Assembly: GCF_902806685.2 (NCBI RefSeq)
Contig: NW_027189033.1
Location: 121,221 to 185,220, forward strand
Length of the DNA stretch: 64,000 nucleotides
Source of the DNA: Maniola hyperantus
Taxonomy: Eukaryota > Arthropoda > Insecta > Lepidoptera > Nymphalidae
Direction: 5' to 3'
The notes under the pieces were generated by a model. It was not told the DNA's origin, did not search any database, and was given only the letters and a program-made list of their open reading frames with translations. Numbering within the stretch: position 1 is the stretch's first letter; each line of letters opens with the position of its first letter. Shown here piece after piece: positions 29,460 through 40,345 of this stretch. The position numbers were made by a program, and so were the translations under genes.

Positions 29460-30254
29460 CTAGCAAACGCAAATTCTAAAAAAGACCGTGCTCGTCTTCT
29501 CGCTGTCACTGCTAAAGAATCCGGCTACTGGCTACATGCTCTTCCCTCTGCCAACCTGGGCACTATGTTAGACCATACGACACTTTCTGTTCTCATTGGT
29601 CTTAGGCTTGGCGCCACAATAAACCAGCCTCACCGTTGCCACTGCGGTGACTGTGTTGACGCCTTCGGCCACCATGGGCTCTCCTGTTCGAGAAGCGCTG
29701 GTCGCTTCTGCCGTCATAGTACCCTTAACGACATCATCCGGAGGTCCCTTGCCACCGCCCATGTGTCAGCTCTACTAGAACCTATTGGTTTGGCACGTAA
29801 CGATGGCAAGAGACCTGATGGTATGACGCTCGTACCGTGGAAGATGGGCAGGTCGCTTGTTTGGGATGCAACTTGTGTAGACACTTTAGCAGCATCCCAC
29901 ATTCAGGCGACCTCCTCTATGGCGGGTGCAGCGGCCATCAGCGCCGAACAGGCCAAGAGGCGCAAATATGAAAACCTCGATGGGAGCTTCGTATTCGTGC
30001 CTTTTGGTGTGGAGACCTTGGGGCCGTGGGGCCCGGGGGCTCGAGCTCTTTTTGAAGAAATTGCGAAAAGAGTTATCGAGTCTACCGGGGACCCGAGAGC
30101 TGGCAGCTACCTTGGCCAAAGATTTAGTTTGGCCATCCAAAGGGGTAATGCTGCCAGCATCTTGGGTACAATGCCTCGCTGCGGTGGTCTCGATGAGGTT
30201 TTAGATTTACTTAATTTAATTTATTTTAGTTTTAATTTAATGTTGTTTTTTTAA
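29460..30254 (+). pseudogene. Non-LTR retrotransposon ORF end: restriction-like endonuclease domain
   Basis: The open frame runs from about 29460 (first ATG 29565) to TAA at 30252-30254. Order of features: KDRARLLAVTAKESGYWLHALP, then a Cys/His cluster CHCGDCVDAFGHHGLSC, then RHSTLNDIIRR, then KRPDGMTLVPWKMGRSLVWDATCVDT. This CCHC, RHxxxN and PD...D series is the layout of the restriction-like endonuclease at the C-terminus of R2/R4/CRE-type LINEs, which nicks the target site. The reverse transcriptase is absent, so this is a 5'-truncated insertion. I cannot name the clade. The last residues (LLNLIYFSFNLMLFF) are read-through into A+T-rich flank. Confidence 0.6.
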
Positions 30255-30320
30255 GATTTAAGTTTATAATAGTTTATTTGTAATTAAAAATTGATTAAAA
30301 GTTAAAATTAAATTAAATAA

Positions 30321-30535
30321 GTCCATGCTAATATTATAAATCCGAAAGTGTGTCTGTCTGTCTGTCTGCTTGCTTTTCAAGGCCCAACCGTTTAACCGAT
30401 TTTGATGAAATTTGTACAGAGTTAGCTTACATCCCGGGGAAGGACATAGGCTTTTTATCCCGGAAAATTAACGAGTTCCCACGGGATTTTTAAAAACTTA
30501 TATCCACGCGGACGAAGTCGCGGGCATCCTCTAGT
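30321..30535 (+). repeat. Helitron/SINE-like repeat with TGTCTGTCTG tract
   Basis: Starts near TCCATGCTAATATTATAAAT, has (TGTC)n, then AACCGATTTTGATGAAATTTG, and ends ATCCACGCGGACGAAGTCGCGGGC plus ATCCTCTAGTT. It shares its 3' end with the array at 1-3119. Confidence 0.75.
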
Positions 30536-31595
30536 TATAAATAAAGGATTACACCCATTTCCACAATGACTTTCGGATCTTCTTGAGGTGGAGCGTGGAG
30601 TCGCAAGCCTTCACTTCAACTATTGACACGTTTGTTACATTGTAGAGTAGGTATAGTAGAGTGTAGTCACTTTTGAAGTTAACGTCAACTGTAAAACTGT
30701 CATTTAATATGGAGATTTGTGTTCACTGTAAAGGTGTATGATTTGATAGTTACGTACCTACCATTTACGTAAATTAGGCACAGTTAACGTTAACTTGAAA
30801 AAATACTCTTTGGGGCCCTGTTGTTCAAAAATATTGTTTGAAATTGGATCCTGTTCGAAGCGAAGTCGTTAGTTAAGTTAACAACGGATAGATATCTATA
30901 TATGTATTCCTTCTGTTTTCGGTCTGTTAATAAAAATAATAAAAGCACCTTCATACAAAACTAAAAATGTAGTTGTTAATCCGTAATACAATATTATGTA
31001 GGAAATGAAACAATTTGATATTGTACATATAAACATATTATATTTATCGTACATAATTATATTATACAAACATTAAACTATACTTTGTTATTAATAAATA
31101 AATGTAGTAATAATAATAGTATGAAATACTTAGTAATATTCTGTTAAGTAATATTATGTGGTTAGGTAGGTAGTATAGTAGTATAGTAGTATAGTAGTAG
31201 TAATACAAACATTTGTAACATGTGTAAATGCAACGATAGAGGATGAACTGGACCTCGATAAAAAAGTTAAAGATATTGCAATGTAAATAGCAACTGGTAA
31301 AAATGACATTAATTTAAAATACAATGTAGGTATTCGTAATGTTTTGTAAAGGAATCCCCCGAATGACACGATCGGATCCATTTCCCATTCCGCCATACAG
31401 AAGAATTCAACGCGCGACATTCCACTCCTCACATGCAGGAACGTCGTCCAAATGATTGCTCGTGTTTACTCGGTGACTGCTGCTCTCTGTGTGATGAACG
31501 GTGATGTTTATGGGAGCATCATCACACGTGTGATGAACGGTGATGTAGTCTAACATCAAACTCTGAACGCTATGGCAGTTTAAACCCATACTAAA
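30536..31595. other. Intergenic sequence, no gene found
   Basis: A+T-rich with no convincing frame. GTGTGATGAACGGTGATGT is duplicated (31488 and 31529), and GTAGTATAGTAGTATAGTAGT simple sequence lies near 31170-31200. Confidence 0.5.
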
Positions 31596-31598
31596 GGG

Positions 31599-31795
31599 AG
31601 AGGGGCTAGCCTCCTACTGGGGGGATCGGGGTTCGATCCCGATCCCGATCGATATACAAAAAAATACCACTTGCCTTAACGGTAAAACAAACCACCGCGA
31701 GGAAACCTGCCGACCTGAGAGTTCTCTATAACGTTCTCAAAGGTGTGTGAATTCTGCCAGTTCGCACTCGACCAGCGTGGTGGACTAGAGCCAAA
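31599..31795 (+). repeat. tRNA-derived SINE (sense copy, diverged)
   Basis: GGGGTTCGATCCCGATCC (B-box-like, about 31628) is followed by ACTTGCCTTAACGGTAAAAC, GAGGAAACCTGCCGACCTGAGAGTTCTC and ACCAGCGTGGTGGACTA. The block order matches the other SINE copies. Confidence 0.65.
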
Positions 31796-31984
31796 CTTTA
31801 CCTGTAGTAGAGGCATAAAAAACGAATATTGAAATTAATTAAAACAAAATGAATTTTATTTATTTCATGCAGAGCAGCATGTGTTCCCTACGATAACTAC
31901 GAGTATATCAGCTACACTCTACCGGTTCGGAAAACAGATTCTACTGCTCGGTTTTTTAAATGTTACTTACAATAATGTAAATCT

Positions 31985-32200
31985 CTATGTTAAATGTATA
32001 TAAGAATGAATCGCTGAATGTGTTGCTAAGCGCAAATCTCGAGAACAGCTGAACCGATTTCGCTAATTTTCTTTTTTCTAGTATAATATTCCTTGAAGTA
32101 CGAGGATGGTTCTTACGGAGAGAAATATTTAAAAAATTGCCTGAAAAAGAATCGACTGTTAGGCGGTACGAAGTTCGCCAGGGCGGGGCAGCTAGTATGC
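31985..32200 (+). repeat. Dispersed lepidopteran repeat fragment
   Basis: Contains GAATCGCTGAATGTGTTGC, CGAGAACAGCTGAACCGATT, CCTTGAAGTACGAGGATGG and GGGGCAGCTAGTATG. This block order recalls common non-autonomous repeats of moths. Assigned from memory of the pattern only. Confidence 0.45.
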
Positions 32201-32584
32201 AATACATATTATGTCAATGCAACTATTACACTACCCCGTGTGCTGCTGAATGCAAAGTCGACCGTCCCGCGTCTCCATGCAACCATGTCATTTAGGAATC
32301 CGTCAATAGTATAAAGTGCACAGAAAGTGCAATGGCAAGAGTAAGAACAGTTTCCGAGTGAAGGATAATACAATATGCGGGTGGGCCGGCCGGTGGCTGG
32401 TGGGGCCGACTGCGCCGAGCGAGCGAGCGAGCGAGTCTACCGCTCTACGGGCAGAGCCGTCAAACGACAAGATGACAATCCATGTTGTATATCCACAATG
32501 ACATGATGACATGAACCGTACGTAAGTACCTACGTTTTCCATGTTTACCCGCTTCCATCTCAGACTAATGAAGATATCATTATC

Positions 32585-32720
32585 GACCGATAGACGTCCA
32601 CTGCTGGACATAGGTCTCTATCTCTAGTAGGGACTTGCGCCGCCTGAATTCAGCGGCTCCCTGCGACTCCTTCGATGTCGTCTGCCCACCTAGGAGCGAG
32701 TTTCCCGACGCTTCGCGGGC
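32585..32720 (-). pseudogene. RTE-like LINE ORF2, C-terminal fragment
   Basis: The minus strand reads a WVDDIEGVAGSRW-like segment, followed by an aligned end containing CPAVDVYRS. This is the usual last stretch of RTE-type ORF2 (RW-DDI...AG..W...A..R..W). About 45 codons remain. It belongs to the same broad group as the element at 57531-61190 but is not a copy of it. Confidence 0.5.
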
Positions 32721-33020
32721 GTTCTTGCAGCAGTCGTATCTCAGTAGAAACAATTTTAGCTAGCTTTTATTATGTTTTAAAGGCGCTGCATGTGCAAGTA
32801 ATATGGCGAAGGCGCCTAGCAATAAGATGAGGTTGCGGAAGACCTTGCCTGCTCAAAGGCGATTATGGCGAAGCCGTACACTGCCTGCACCTCAGGGTTG
32901 CCAGTTGCCGCGTTCTTCTACTGTACTCTCCAAAAGTCAAACGCATATTATATTCAAAATAGGTGTCATTACACTTTTTAATTGTCAATTGTTGAATATG
33001 CAAGTGTGATAATAGTGATA
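32721..33020. other. Intergenic sequence, no gene recognised
   Basis: A 68-codon frame at 32803-33009 (MAKAPSNKMRLRKTLPAQRRLW) has no recognisable family. No other signal seen. Confidence 0.3.
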
Positions 33021-33240
33021 ACTAGCTTATGCTCGCGACTTCGTCCGCGTGGACTTCACAAATTTCAAACCCCTATTTCACACCCTTAGGGGTTGACTTT
33101 CTAAAAGTCCTTTCTTAGCGGATGCCTACGTCATAATAGCTATCTGTATGCCAAATTTCAGCCCAATCGTTGAGCCCAGTAGGTTGAGCTGTGCGTTTAT
33201 AGATCAGTCAGTCAGTCACCCTTTCCTTTTATATATTTAG
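33021..33240 (-). repeat. Single copy of the Helitron/SINE-like repeat (antisense)
   Basis: On the minus strand it has a short TGACTGACTGAC tract, ATAAACGCACAGCTCAACC, GCCAAATTTGGCATACAG-like and GACGTAGGCATCCGC blocks, AACCCCTAAGGGTG, and the 3' end CCACGCGGACGAAGTCGCGAGC with ATAAGCTAGT. It is the unexpanded form of the unit tandemly repeated at 1-3119. Confidence 0.8.
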
Positions 33241-33689
33241 ACTTCCGACCGAATTAATTGTTATTAACTAAAAAGGCCGCCGTGTGCATGTAGGAATGGC
33301 TCACGTTATCAAACATAACTAGGTAAAGATGCTTCGGGTCACATATCATACGTAAGCAACAGAATATTTCCTATGCGTATGGGCGAGCTCGGATTTCATA
33401 GCTGGTAGGTATGCCGTGCGATATCAATGCATTATGGACGTTACTACTCTTGATTCAATTCAAGGTTATTGATAACCTCATCATGATATACACAAACGAA
33501 TACCCTAACGACTTTATGTAGAGACTAGCTTTGTACCGTGACTTCGCTCTGTGTTCCCTATTTCAATTTTTAAGATACTGTCGGGAAAACCTACATGATA
33601 AATCTTCCAGACCCAGCGCTTGCTGTGCTTTGATATATTATGTCAGTCAGTCAGTTTCTCCTTTTGTACGAGATGCTAATGTCCGTAAC

Positions 33690-33811
33690 ATCTGGAAAGT
33701 TGTAAGATGTACCACCCAAGTGCGAGTCAGCCTCGTGCACCGAGGGTTCCGTACTACAGTCGTATTTTTTCAACATATTACACGATAAATCAAGAACTAC
33801 TATACATAAAA
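33690..33811 (-). repeat. AGGGTTCCGTAC-type dispersed repeat, part 1 (split by Gypsy element)
   Basis: GTGCGAGTCAGCCTCGTGCACCGAGGGTTCCGTACTACAGTCG followed by ATTTTTTC is the 3' portion of a common lepidopteran repeat in antisense. Its other half continues at 49818 after the LTR element. A separate copy of the 5' half is at 54608-54880. Confidence 0.65.
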
Positions 33812-35279
33812 TGTGACGTTGTAAATTTTGAACTACTAAGTAGCGTCTCGTATTTAATAAAAATCTATTTTGTTCAAAGTATGTTGGCGCCACCTAGCAT
33901 CAAGGTGCAGAACTACGCGTGGGTCGATGTTCAGAGTTCATTCGAGCCACAATAGATGGCGTTTGCTTCGTTGTCCATTGTCGTAAAAATAAAACAAAAC
34001 ACGATAATATCATTTGTTTATTGTTAAGTCATTAACAAAACGGATCTTATAATATATCCTTAGGTTCCGCAAATATTCGAAAAGGAATTGGCTTTATGAT
34101 CAGACTAACTGAGAGCGGCCACACTCGGGTTGCGTCTGGCAACACCGATTGGTGAGATTTAGAATTTTTCTGGAGTCAACATGTGAAGACGAATTTTTTC
34201 GTTCCAGGAAAATCTCACTCTCTTTCGCCCATGGCTTCGCCTGGGAAAAATACAATTGTTATAAATTTAGTCATCCTAACGTATTTCAATATTTCATCAG
34301 TTATGGTGAGTGAAAAATCAAGTAATGTGGATTCGACAAAATGGCGGTTTGGTTAGAGAAAATCCTAATTTCATGATTTCCTTTCAGTTCCAGTTATTTT
34401 ACTTTCCCAAATAAATGAGGATAATGGGTTTGTGGGTGGATTCCTGAAAACCATTGGTGGCCAGGAGTTCAATAGGTGAGTTGTGTTTGATCGGAAAATT
34501 CCACGTGTCGAAATTTTGACACAGCACAATTAATGATAACCTTGTTTTTTTTCTTTGTTGCAGGGTTTTGTTTTTTTTCTTCTTTCCGTCTTTAATTCTT
34601 CTGTTCGGTTCTTTTGCGTTTTGCAATTTACGTTTTACGGTTTTGCACATTCACGTTGGCAACTTAATTTCTATGGATAAGACTTGGTGAAAATCTTTGT
34701 AATGAAACATTTCGGTTGTGAAGAATCAAATAAATTGAGTTTTGGATCTTGGCTGATGCCGTCCAGCTACATTGCAGTCTTCGCACCTACAAGTAAGCAA
34801 ATGTTTTGTATCCTGGAACAGTTTAGTGAACCTTCTTAGTGTATGTGTACAGTAAGAACCCTGTCTTTACTACTGAGCTTTTATTTTGAAACAATTTTAT
34901 GAATTTTACTGTGTCATTGTCTATTCCATGCCAATGGCATATTAAATTTAAAACATAGATTTTATGTACTATCTACCTAAGGCATTCTAATGTATCTAAA
35001 TTAAGTCTTGGCATTAAGCTAGAATTACTAAGCATTATAGCCATCATTATGTATAAGCGACCCCGGTAAAAGTTACATTAAAAACAATTTTGCCTAACAT
35101 CTAGCAAATTTCATTTATAACACCTCATATACATTGCAAGGGAGTCGACGGCTAGCTTCTTTCTTTACTAGGTAGATAGATCAAGTAATAAATAATTTTT
35201 TTTCCTCTAATCTTTGTAAGGTGGTAGATTATTCCGTATCCGGGTATATTTCCATTCCGCCCAATTTACCAACCTTACA
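33812..35279 (+). repeat. 5' LTR of RT-less Gypsy element (1468 bp)
   Basis: Starts TGTGACGTTGTAAATTTTGA and ends CCAACCTTACA. Matches 40346-41622 and 49629-49817 with about eight differences. Long for an insect Gypsy LTR. Confidence 0.9.
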
Positions 35280-35280
35280 A

Positions 35281-35293
35281 ATGGCGCCCGAAC
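35281..35293 (+). other. Primer-binding site (TGGCGCCCGAACG)
   Basis: One base after the 5' LTR. TGGCGCCCGAAC is the classic sequence complementary to a tRNA 3' end used to prime minus-strand synthesis. Confidence 0.8.
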
Positions 35294-36448
35294 GTTTTTT
35301 TTATATAGTTATTTCAATATATTTTGAGAAATTTTGTGAATTTTATGATATGTACTCCGCTGATTGTACAATTTTCTAAGTAGTGACACATTGCAAAGAG
35401 CACTAAGTTTTTTTTTATGGTTAACTAACTAAATAATAACTAATAGTTAAAAATTTTGTCTGATAGTTTAAGTAATTTTCTGAGTATAGTCCAACATTTG
35501 TTTTTTCTTATTTAATTAACACATTATAAATGGTGCTTATGCCGTTTAATTATGTTATTGACTTACCTTGGAGGTGTATAAGTGAATGTTTGCCTTCAGG
35601 TTAGTAATAAACATTGCTTAACTGAGTTGTTGTTGGGTTTTGCTTTCAATAGTAAGTACATCTTATGTTTGGACTCCGGTAACTTAGTATAATTAAAGTT
35701 TTGAAACGCTATGTGCTGTTAACTAGTTACACACATACATTTATAAATACTAAGAGTTACAACTTGTGAAACTAAATATATAAACTATATTCAGAGATTA
35801 CATTAAGTTCAATTGTGAAGTTATGAACAATTTTTTTTTGTCAGTGACTTGATATTTCATTATTTTGTTGAAATTTTGTTTAGAGCTGTGTTAAGGTTAT
35901 GACAGAAGCTACTTCACACACAAAACATGTTAAGTTTAATTGAATGCTGGTAGTTTAAAGTGACATTTAGAAACAGATTTTGTTGTATTTTAGGTTATGT
36001 GTTAAAAGTGTAAAGTAACAGTCATCAAACCATTGCACAAACACTTTGTTTTTTTGAAAGATAATATGCTATTCAGAGTTCATTGCAACTTTGCTGCCTG
36101 TTTACTTTTGTAATTGTAAAGTTTGTAACACACTGTGTACTCATAAAGGTGATACTGCACCTTACAATCATTTATTCAATTTTGGGAAGTTTTATTTTGT
36201 TATATTTTGTTTACTATAGTAATAATAATATGTGCTTGTATTATTAACAATATTTTGGAATAGGAATATAATTGATAAAATAGGTTAGGATAGACTTAAG
36301 AATATTGTTTTTGTTGTGTATTTTGCTTGTGTATATTTAATAGTTTAAATAACTTCTTTTGTGTTTGTGTTTAACCAATTTGTATAAGGCTAAACATAGA
36401 CAGTTACACAAGCTCGATATTTTGTTAAATGTGTTTTGACTTAACAAA
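35294..36448 (+). other. Untranslated leader of RT-less Gypsy element
   Basis: About 1.15 kb of A+T-rich sequence with no sustained frame between the primer-binding site and gag. Long leaders of this kind normally hold packaging signals; nothing specific is visible. Confidence 0.6.
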
Positions 36449-37717
36449 ATGGAACAGACTTTTGTCCAGTTTCATTCACTTTTGAAGGACGAATTGTGTT
36501 ATGAGGTATCCATTCGTTCCGAAACTCCAGCACCTACAGTGCTAGGTTTAAAGAAACAGTTAAAACAATTAATTCAGGAAATTCCTTCTGAATCAATTTT
36601 AGAGACGGATTTCTCTTCTGAAAGTGAGTTAGGGGTTATTACTAAAAAACTTCAAGACTTAGAAGATTTATTAAAAAAGTGTTCTGACACTAAAGATAGA
36701 CATGCCCTCTGTAGGTCTAAAGCTTTAGCTTCACATTTGTACTTTAGAATTTTGAGAATACAGTGTTCCGAACTCAGCTTAATAAGTAGGAAGAGTGAAT
36801 TACATACAAAGTTGCAGAGTTTGATTTCCAGATTAGATGCTGACAATGAGTCGTCTCACGACGAATCACTGGATTCCGAGAGTACCGCCGTTGACTGCAC
36901 TGGTGATAAAAATGTTGCCAAGTGGAAGTTAAATTTCAACAGACAGGGTGATCCGCGCAGTTTCATCGAACGCGTTGAGGAATATAAAAGATCTTATGGC
37001 GTTTCAGATGGAAAATTATTTGTTTCTGCATTTCATCTTTTTACAGGCCGAGCATTGTTATGGTACAGAGGCAACAAATGTCAAGTTTCGTCTTGGTCAG
37101 AATTGAAAACTTTATTTTTAGAGGAATTTGATGCAGTAGATTATGACTACAGGTTGCTAGGTGAAATTCGAGCAAGAACACAAGGCTCTGAAGAACCTGT
37201 GTCTATCTATTTCGCTGTAATGTTTTGCATGTTTTCAAGGTTGTCAACACCACTTTCCGAAGAACAAAAGTTACAAATTTTATTACATAATATTCGCCCT
37301 TTTTACTCAGAACAATTAGCTCTTGTTGACATTAAGTCTGTCGCAATGTTGAAGGAAAAGTGTCGCAAACTAGAGGCTGCGAGGCAGCGTTCCGCTTTAT
37401 TTTCTGAGCCTACTAACAGTAAGGCAACTTTAAGTGCAGAGTTTGCTTACAAACAAGTGACAAAACAGATAAACACACTTTCAGTCACACCTGCACCTAA
37501 AGTTGATACAAGTAAAGGCACTGATTTTTCGAAAACAAATAAACAACTATGTTACAAGTGCGGCAAGGGTAACCATTCCTTTAAATTTTGCAGGACAGTT
37601 CCGAAATTTATTAGATGTTTTTCGTGTGGACGTCAGAACTTTACAGTAAAGACATGTCCAAGTTGTAGTAAAAAGGCGATTAGTAAACCCGCTCCGGACA
37701 AAAATTCAAAAAACTAA
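36449..37717 (+). CDS. Gag polyprotein of RT-less Gypsy element
   Basis: 422 residues. The N-terminal 140 are charged, with leucine-rich helices (LKKQLKQLIQEIP, ITKKLQDLEDLLKKC). A capsid-like domain (about 155-300) includes KWKLNFNRQGDPRSFIERVEEYK, FTGRALLWYRG, SWSELKTLFLEEF and DYRLLGEIRARTQG, the Gypsy gag pattern. The nucleocapsid end has CYKCGKGNHSFKFC and CFSCGRQNFTVKTC (about 369-405), CCHC-type zinc knuckles, the second with an altered His position. The frame is fully open, starting 1.2 kb after the LTR. It should package element RNA into particles. An intact gag beside a deleted RT means this copy could still supply Gag if expressed. Confidence 0.88.
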   Translation: MEQTFVQFHSLLKDELCYEVSIRSETPAPTVLGLKKQLKQLIQEIPSESILETDFSSESELGVITKKLQDLEDLLKKCSDTKDRHALCRSKALASHLYFRILRIQCSELSLISRKSELHTKLQSLISRLDADNESSHDESLDSESTAVDCTGDKNVAKWKLNFNRQGDPRSFIERVEEYKRSYGVSDGKLFVSAFHLFTGRALLWYRGNKCQVSSWSELKTLFLEEFDAVDYDYRLLGEIRARTQGSEEPVSIYFAVMFCMFSRLSTPLSEEQKLQILLHNIRPFYSEQLALVDIKSVAMLKEKCRKLEAARQRSALFSEPTNSKATLSAEFAYKQVTKQINTLSVTPAPKVDTSKGTDFSKTNKQLCYKCGKGNHSFKFCRTVPKFIRCFSCGRQNFTVKTCPSCSKKAISKPAPDKNSKN

Positions 37718-37752
37718 TTAGTAAGAACTGTGCAGAGACACAAGAAAATAAC

Positions 37753-38007
37753 TTGGTCATTAACAACAAAACATCCCTTTTACCTGACACAGTTCTGTAT
37801 TCAGTGGATAAACGAGACTTTAGGCCACATTTAAAGGTTTTTGTTGACGGTTTTGAGATTACAGGTTTACTAGATTCCGGTGCTTGCGCGTCAATTTTGG
37901 GTAACCAGGCGCACAAGGTTTTTTTGAGATTCGGTTATAAATTGCAAAGCAGTATTGATACCACATTTTCAGTGGCAAATCGATCATCCCATTGCGTATG
38001 TCAGTAG
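37753..38007 (+). pseudogene. Retropepsin-like protease remnant, fused out of frame at the RT deletion
   Basis: Residues FRPHLKVFVDGFEITGLLDSGACASILGN carry the DSGA active site of a Gypsy aspartic protease. The frame runs to FSVANRSSHCVCQ and stops. The last dozen residues are the RNase H coding sequence read in the wrong frame, so the deletion junction lies at about 37970-37990. The protease is in a different frame from gag, as is common. Confidence 0.8.
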
Positions 38008-39532
38008 GAGCCTAAATAAAAACGAAAGGAATTACAGCGCGACGGAACGCGAGGCTCTAGCTGTGATTTTTGCAGTGGAGAAATTTCAGGCTTATTTTGG
38101 TTCCAAGCCAGTTACAATTATCACAGACCATGCATCCCTAAAGTGGTTCTTAAATTTAGAAAATCCCTCAGGACGACTCGCCAGATGGGGTTGTAGATTA
38201 TCACAGTATAATTTTGTTATCGAACATAGGAAGGGTTGTGATAATGTAGTTCCGGATACCTTGTCGAGACTCATACACGTAGATGTAATTGGTGATCGTA
38301 ATGATAACTCTGGTCAACAAGTTTTGGTAGATGACTGGTATGACAAAACATTTAATGGCTGTAAAATCAATCCAGCAAATTTTCCGAATTTTTGTATTTT
38401 AAACGATAAACTATATCGTTACAGTAAATGTAAATACCAGCTTCTCAGTGAGTTCGACTGGAAAGAGGTAGTCCACAAGAACGACATCCTTAGAATTATG
38501 CAACAAAACCATGCAGATGCAACTGCAGGTCATTTTGGTGTGTTCAAAACTCATCGCAGATATTTTTGGCGTGGTATGTATAAGGACGTGGTTGAGTACG
38601 TTAAGAATTGTGATACTTGCTCTGCGTATAAACACACGACATCAGCCACTCCAGGTCTGCTAGGGAAGCCTAAAGTCTGCGAGAGACCTTTTCAGGTCAT
38701 TTCGGCTGATTTAGTCGGACCTTTGCCTAGGTCTAAATCAGGATTTACATTTCTTTTTGTGGTGACGTGTTGTTTTTTGAAATATACAATGTTGTTTCCG
38801 TTACGGCGTGCCACAGGTGCCGCTGTTGTTAAAGCGCTAGAGAATTTTGTATTTTTGAACCATAGTGTTCCAGAGACTGTGATTGTGGACAATGGGTCCC
38901 AATTTACAGGATCTGAATTCCGTAATCTCATTAAGCGTTATAATATTCCGAAATTACACTACACACCACTGTACACTCCGCAAGTTAACCTTGTTGAGAG
39001 GTACAATAAAGTTGTTATGACTGCTGTAGCCGCTTTTGTGAAAGATAACCACAGGTCCTGGGACGAAAACCTGTACAAGGTCCAGTTCGCCATAAACAGT
39101 GCGGTTAATGAATCCACTGGATTCTCCCCGTTCTTCCTTTTCCACGCTAGAGAACCGGTTTTAAATGGTTCCTTCTATAAGGACACGGATAAGGAGTACG
39201 AGGCCGGAATTCCAAGGGAGGAATACGCAGGAAAGTTTGGAACTTTGGAGGACATATTTGGTCAGGTTAGGAGAAATTTGTTTCAGGCTCATGCAGAGTA
39301 TGCAACGCATTACAACTTAAGGCGTAGGTCTGCAAGCTATTCTGTTGGGGATATAGTGTGGAAAAAGACCTATCCACAAAGCGACGCTACAAATTTTTTC
39401 ACAGCTAAGCTGGCACCTAAGTATGAAAAGTGCAGGGTTGTCAAGGTTTTGTCACCTTTGGTTTACGAACTAGTTAGAGTAGCTGACAACCACCCAATAG
39501 GCACTTGGCATATTAAGGATATTAAGAAGTAG
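37985..39532 (+). pseudogene. Gypsy pol remainder: RNase H tail and integrase, reverse transcriptase deleted
   Basis: An open frame of about 515 codons. It begins mid-RNase H (DHPIAYVSRSLNKNERNYSATEREALAVIFAVEKF, then ITDHASLKWF and DNVVPDTLSR). It continues with the integrase zinc domain HADATAGHFGVFKTHRRYF...CDTCSAY. The catalytic core has SADLVGPLPRSKSG, VIVDNGSQFTGSEFR and NLVERYNKVVM (DDE), and a C-terminal region with YSVGDIVWKKTYPQS and FFTAKLAPKYEKCRVV. The whole reverse transcriptase and the first third of RNase H, roughly 1.3-1.5 kb, are missing. The integrase itself looks intact. The first ATG in this frame (37955) lies in the protease region and is not meaningful. Confidence 0.88.
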
Positions 39533-40345
39533 ATATTTGCCATTACTTAGTTTGGTCTAAACTGTTTGAATATTTAAGTTATCAATATTCAATTAGGAAT
39601 TTGTATGAGTGTAGTGATGTACTGAGTTAACAGTTACATTACCATGGTTCAGTTGAGGATGAATGTAGTGGATGTATGTAGGGATGAATATGTGATGATT
39701 GGAATGCTTGTGGTAGACCAACCGGATGAGAAAGTAAAAATGCAAATATCGTACTTTGGGGATAACGAAAAGGGGGGGGTTTTGTGTTTTGTTTTCGTTC
39801 TCCTTCTAGATAATGGATCATTTTTGTTATTTTTCCGATTCTGTTCCGAGATCTATTTTCTAGGAGAGTTATTTTGTTTTTTTTTCTCATATTCCGATTT
39901 TGATTCGGGGTTTTATTTTTCCGAATGTGATAGAGAACGGTTGCCATATTAGATGGACCCGCTCACAACCAGATTTTCCGTATTTGTTGAGTAACAAATA
40001 TTACGATGGTAGTTTAAAAGAGTGAACCACCGTAGGCCTAGACGCATTCTATCAGTCAGCTGAAGAATGATGCCAAGATTTTTCCACTCAAGTGTCTTAG
40101 ACACCATGAAGTTTTTTGTATATATTCTTTTTAGAAGTTAGGGTTGTGTAGTTAAGTATAATGTATAAAACCTTACACTGTTTTCAGTATATTTATTTTG
40201 TTAGACAATTTTCCTTGTTAGTAGTAGATGTGCGTTCACGCATAACTTTTTTTTGTTTGTTTCAGGCAAATTGTTAGTAGTTGTTGGATGACGCTGAGGG
40301 CAGCGTGGTTCAACCTGTTGAACCTTTTCGTAGGAGGGGAAGTAT
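39533..40345 (+). other. 3' untranslated region and polypurine tract of RT-less Gypsy element
   Basis: No env gene. A 102-codon frame at 39644-39952 is phenylalanine- and serine-rich and matches nothing I know. The polypurine tract GTAGGAGGGGAAGTAT lies at 40330-40345, directly before the 3' LTR. Confidence 0.65.

Noticed and set aside
39639..39952. Overlapping 102-codon frames on both strands before the 3' LTR, possibly an envelope gene
   Set aside because: Too short, low complexity, and without signal peptide, cysteine pattern or membrane-anchor layout. It is 3' UTR.
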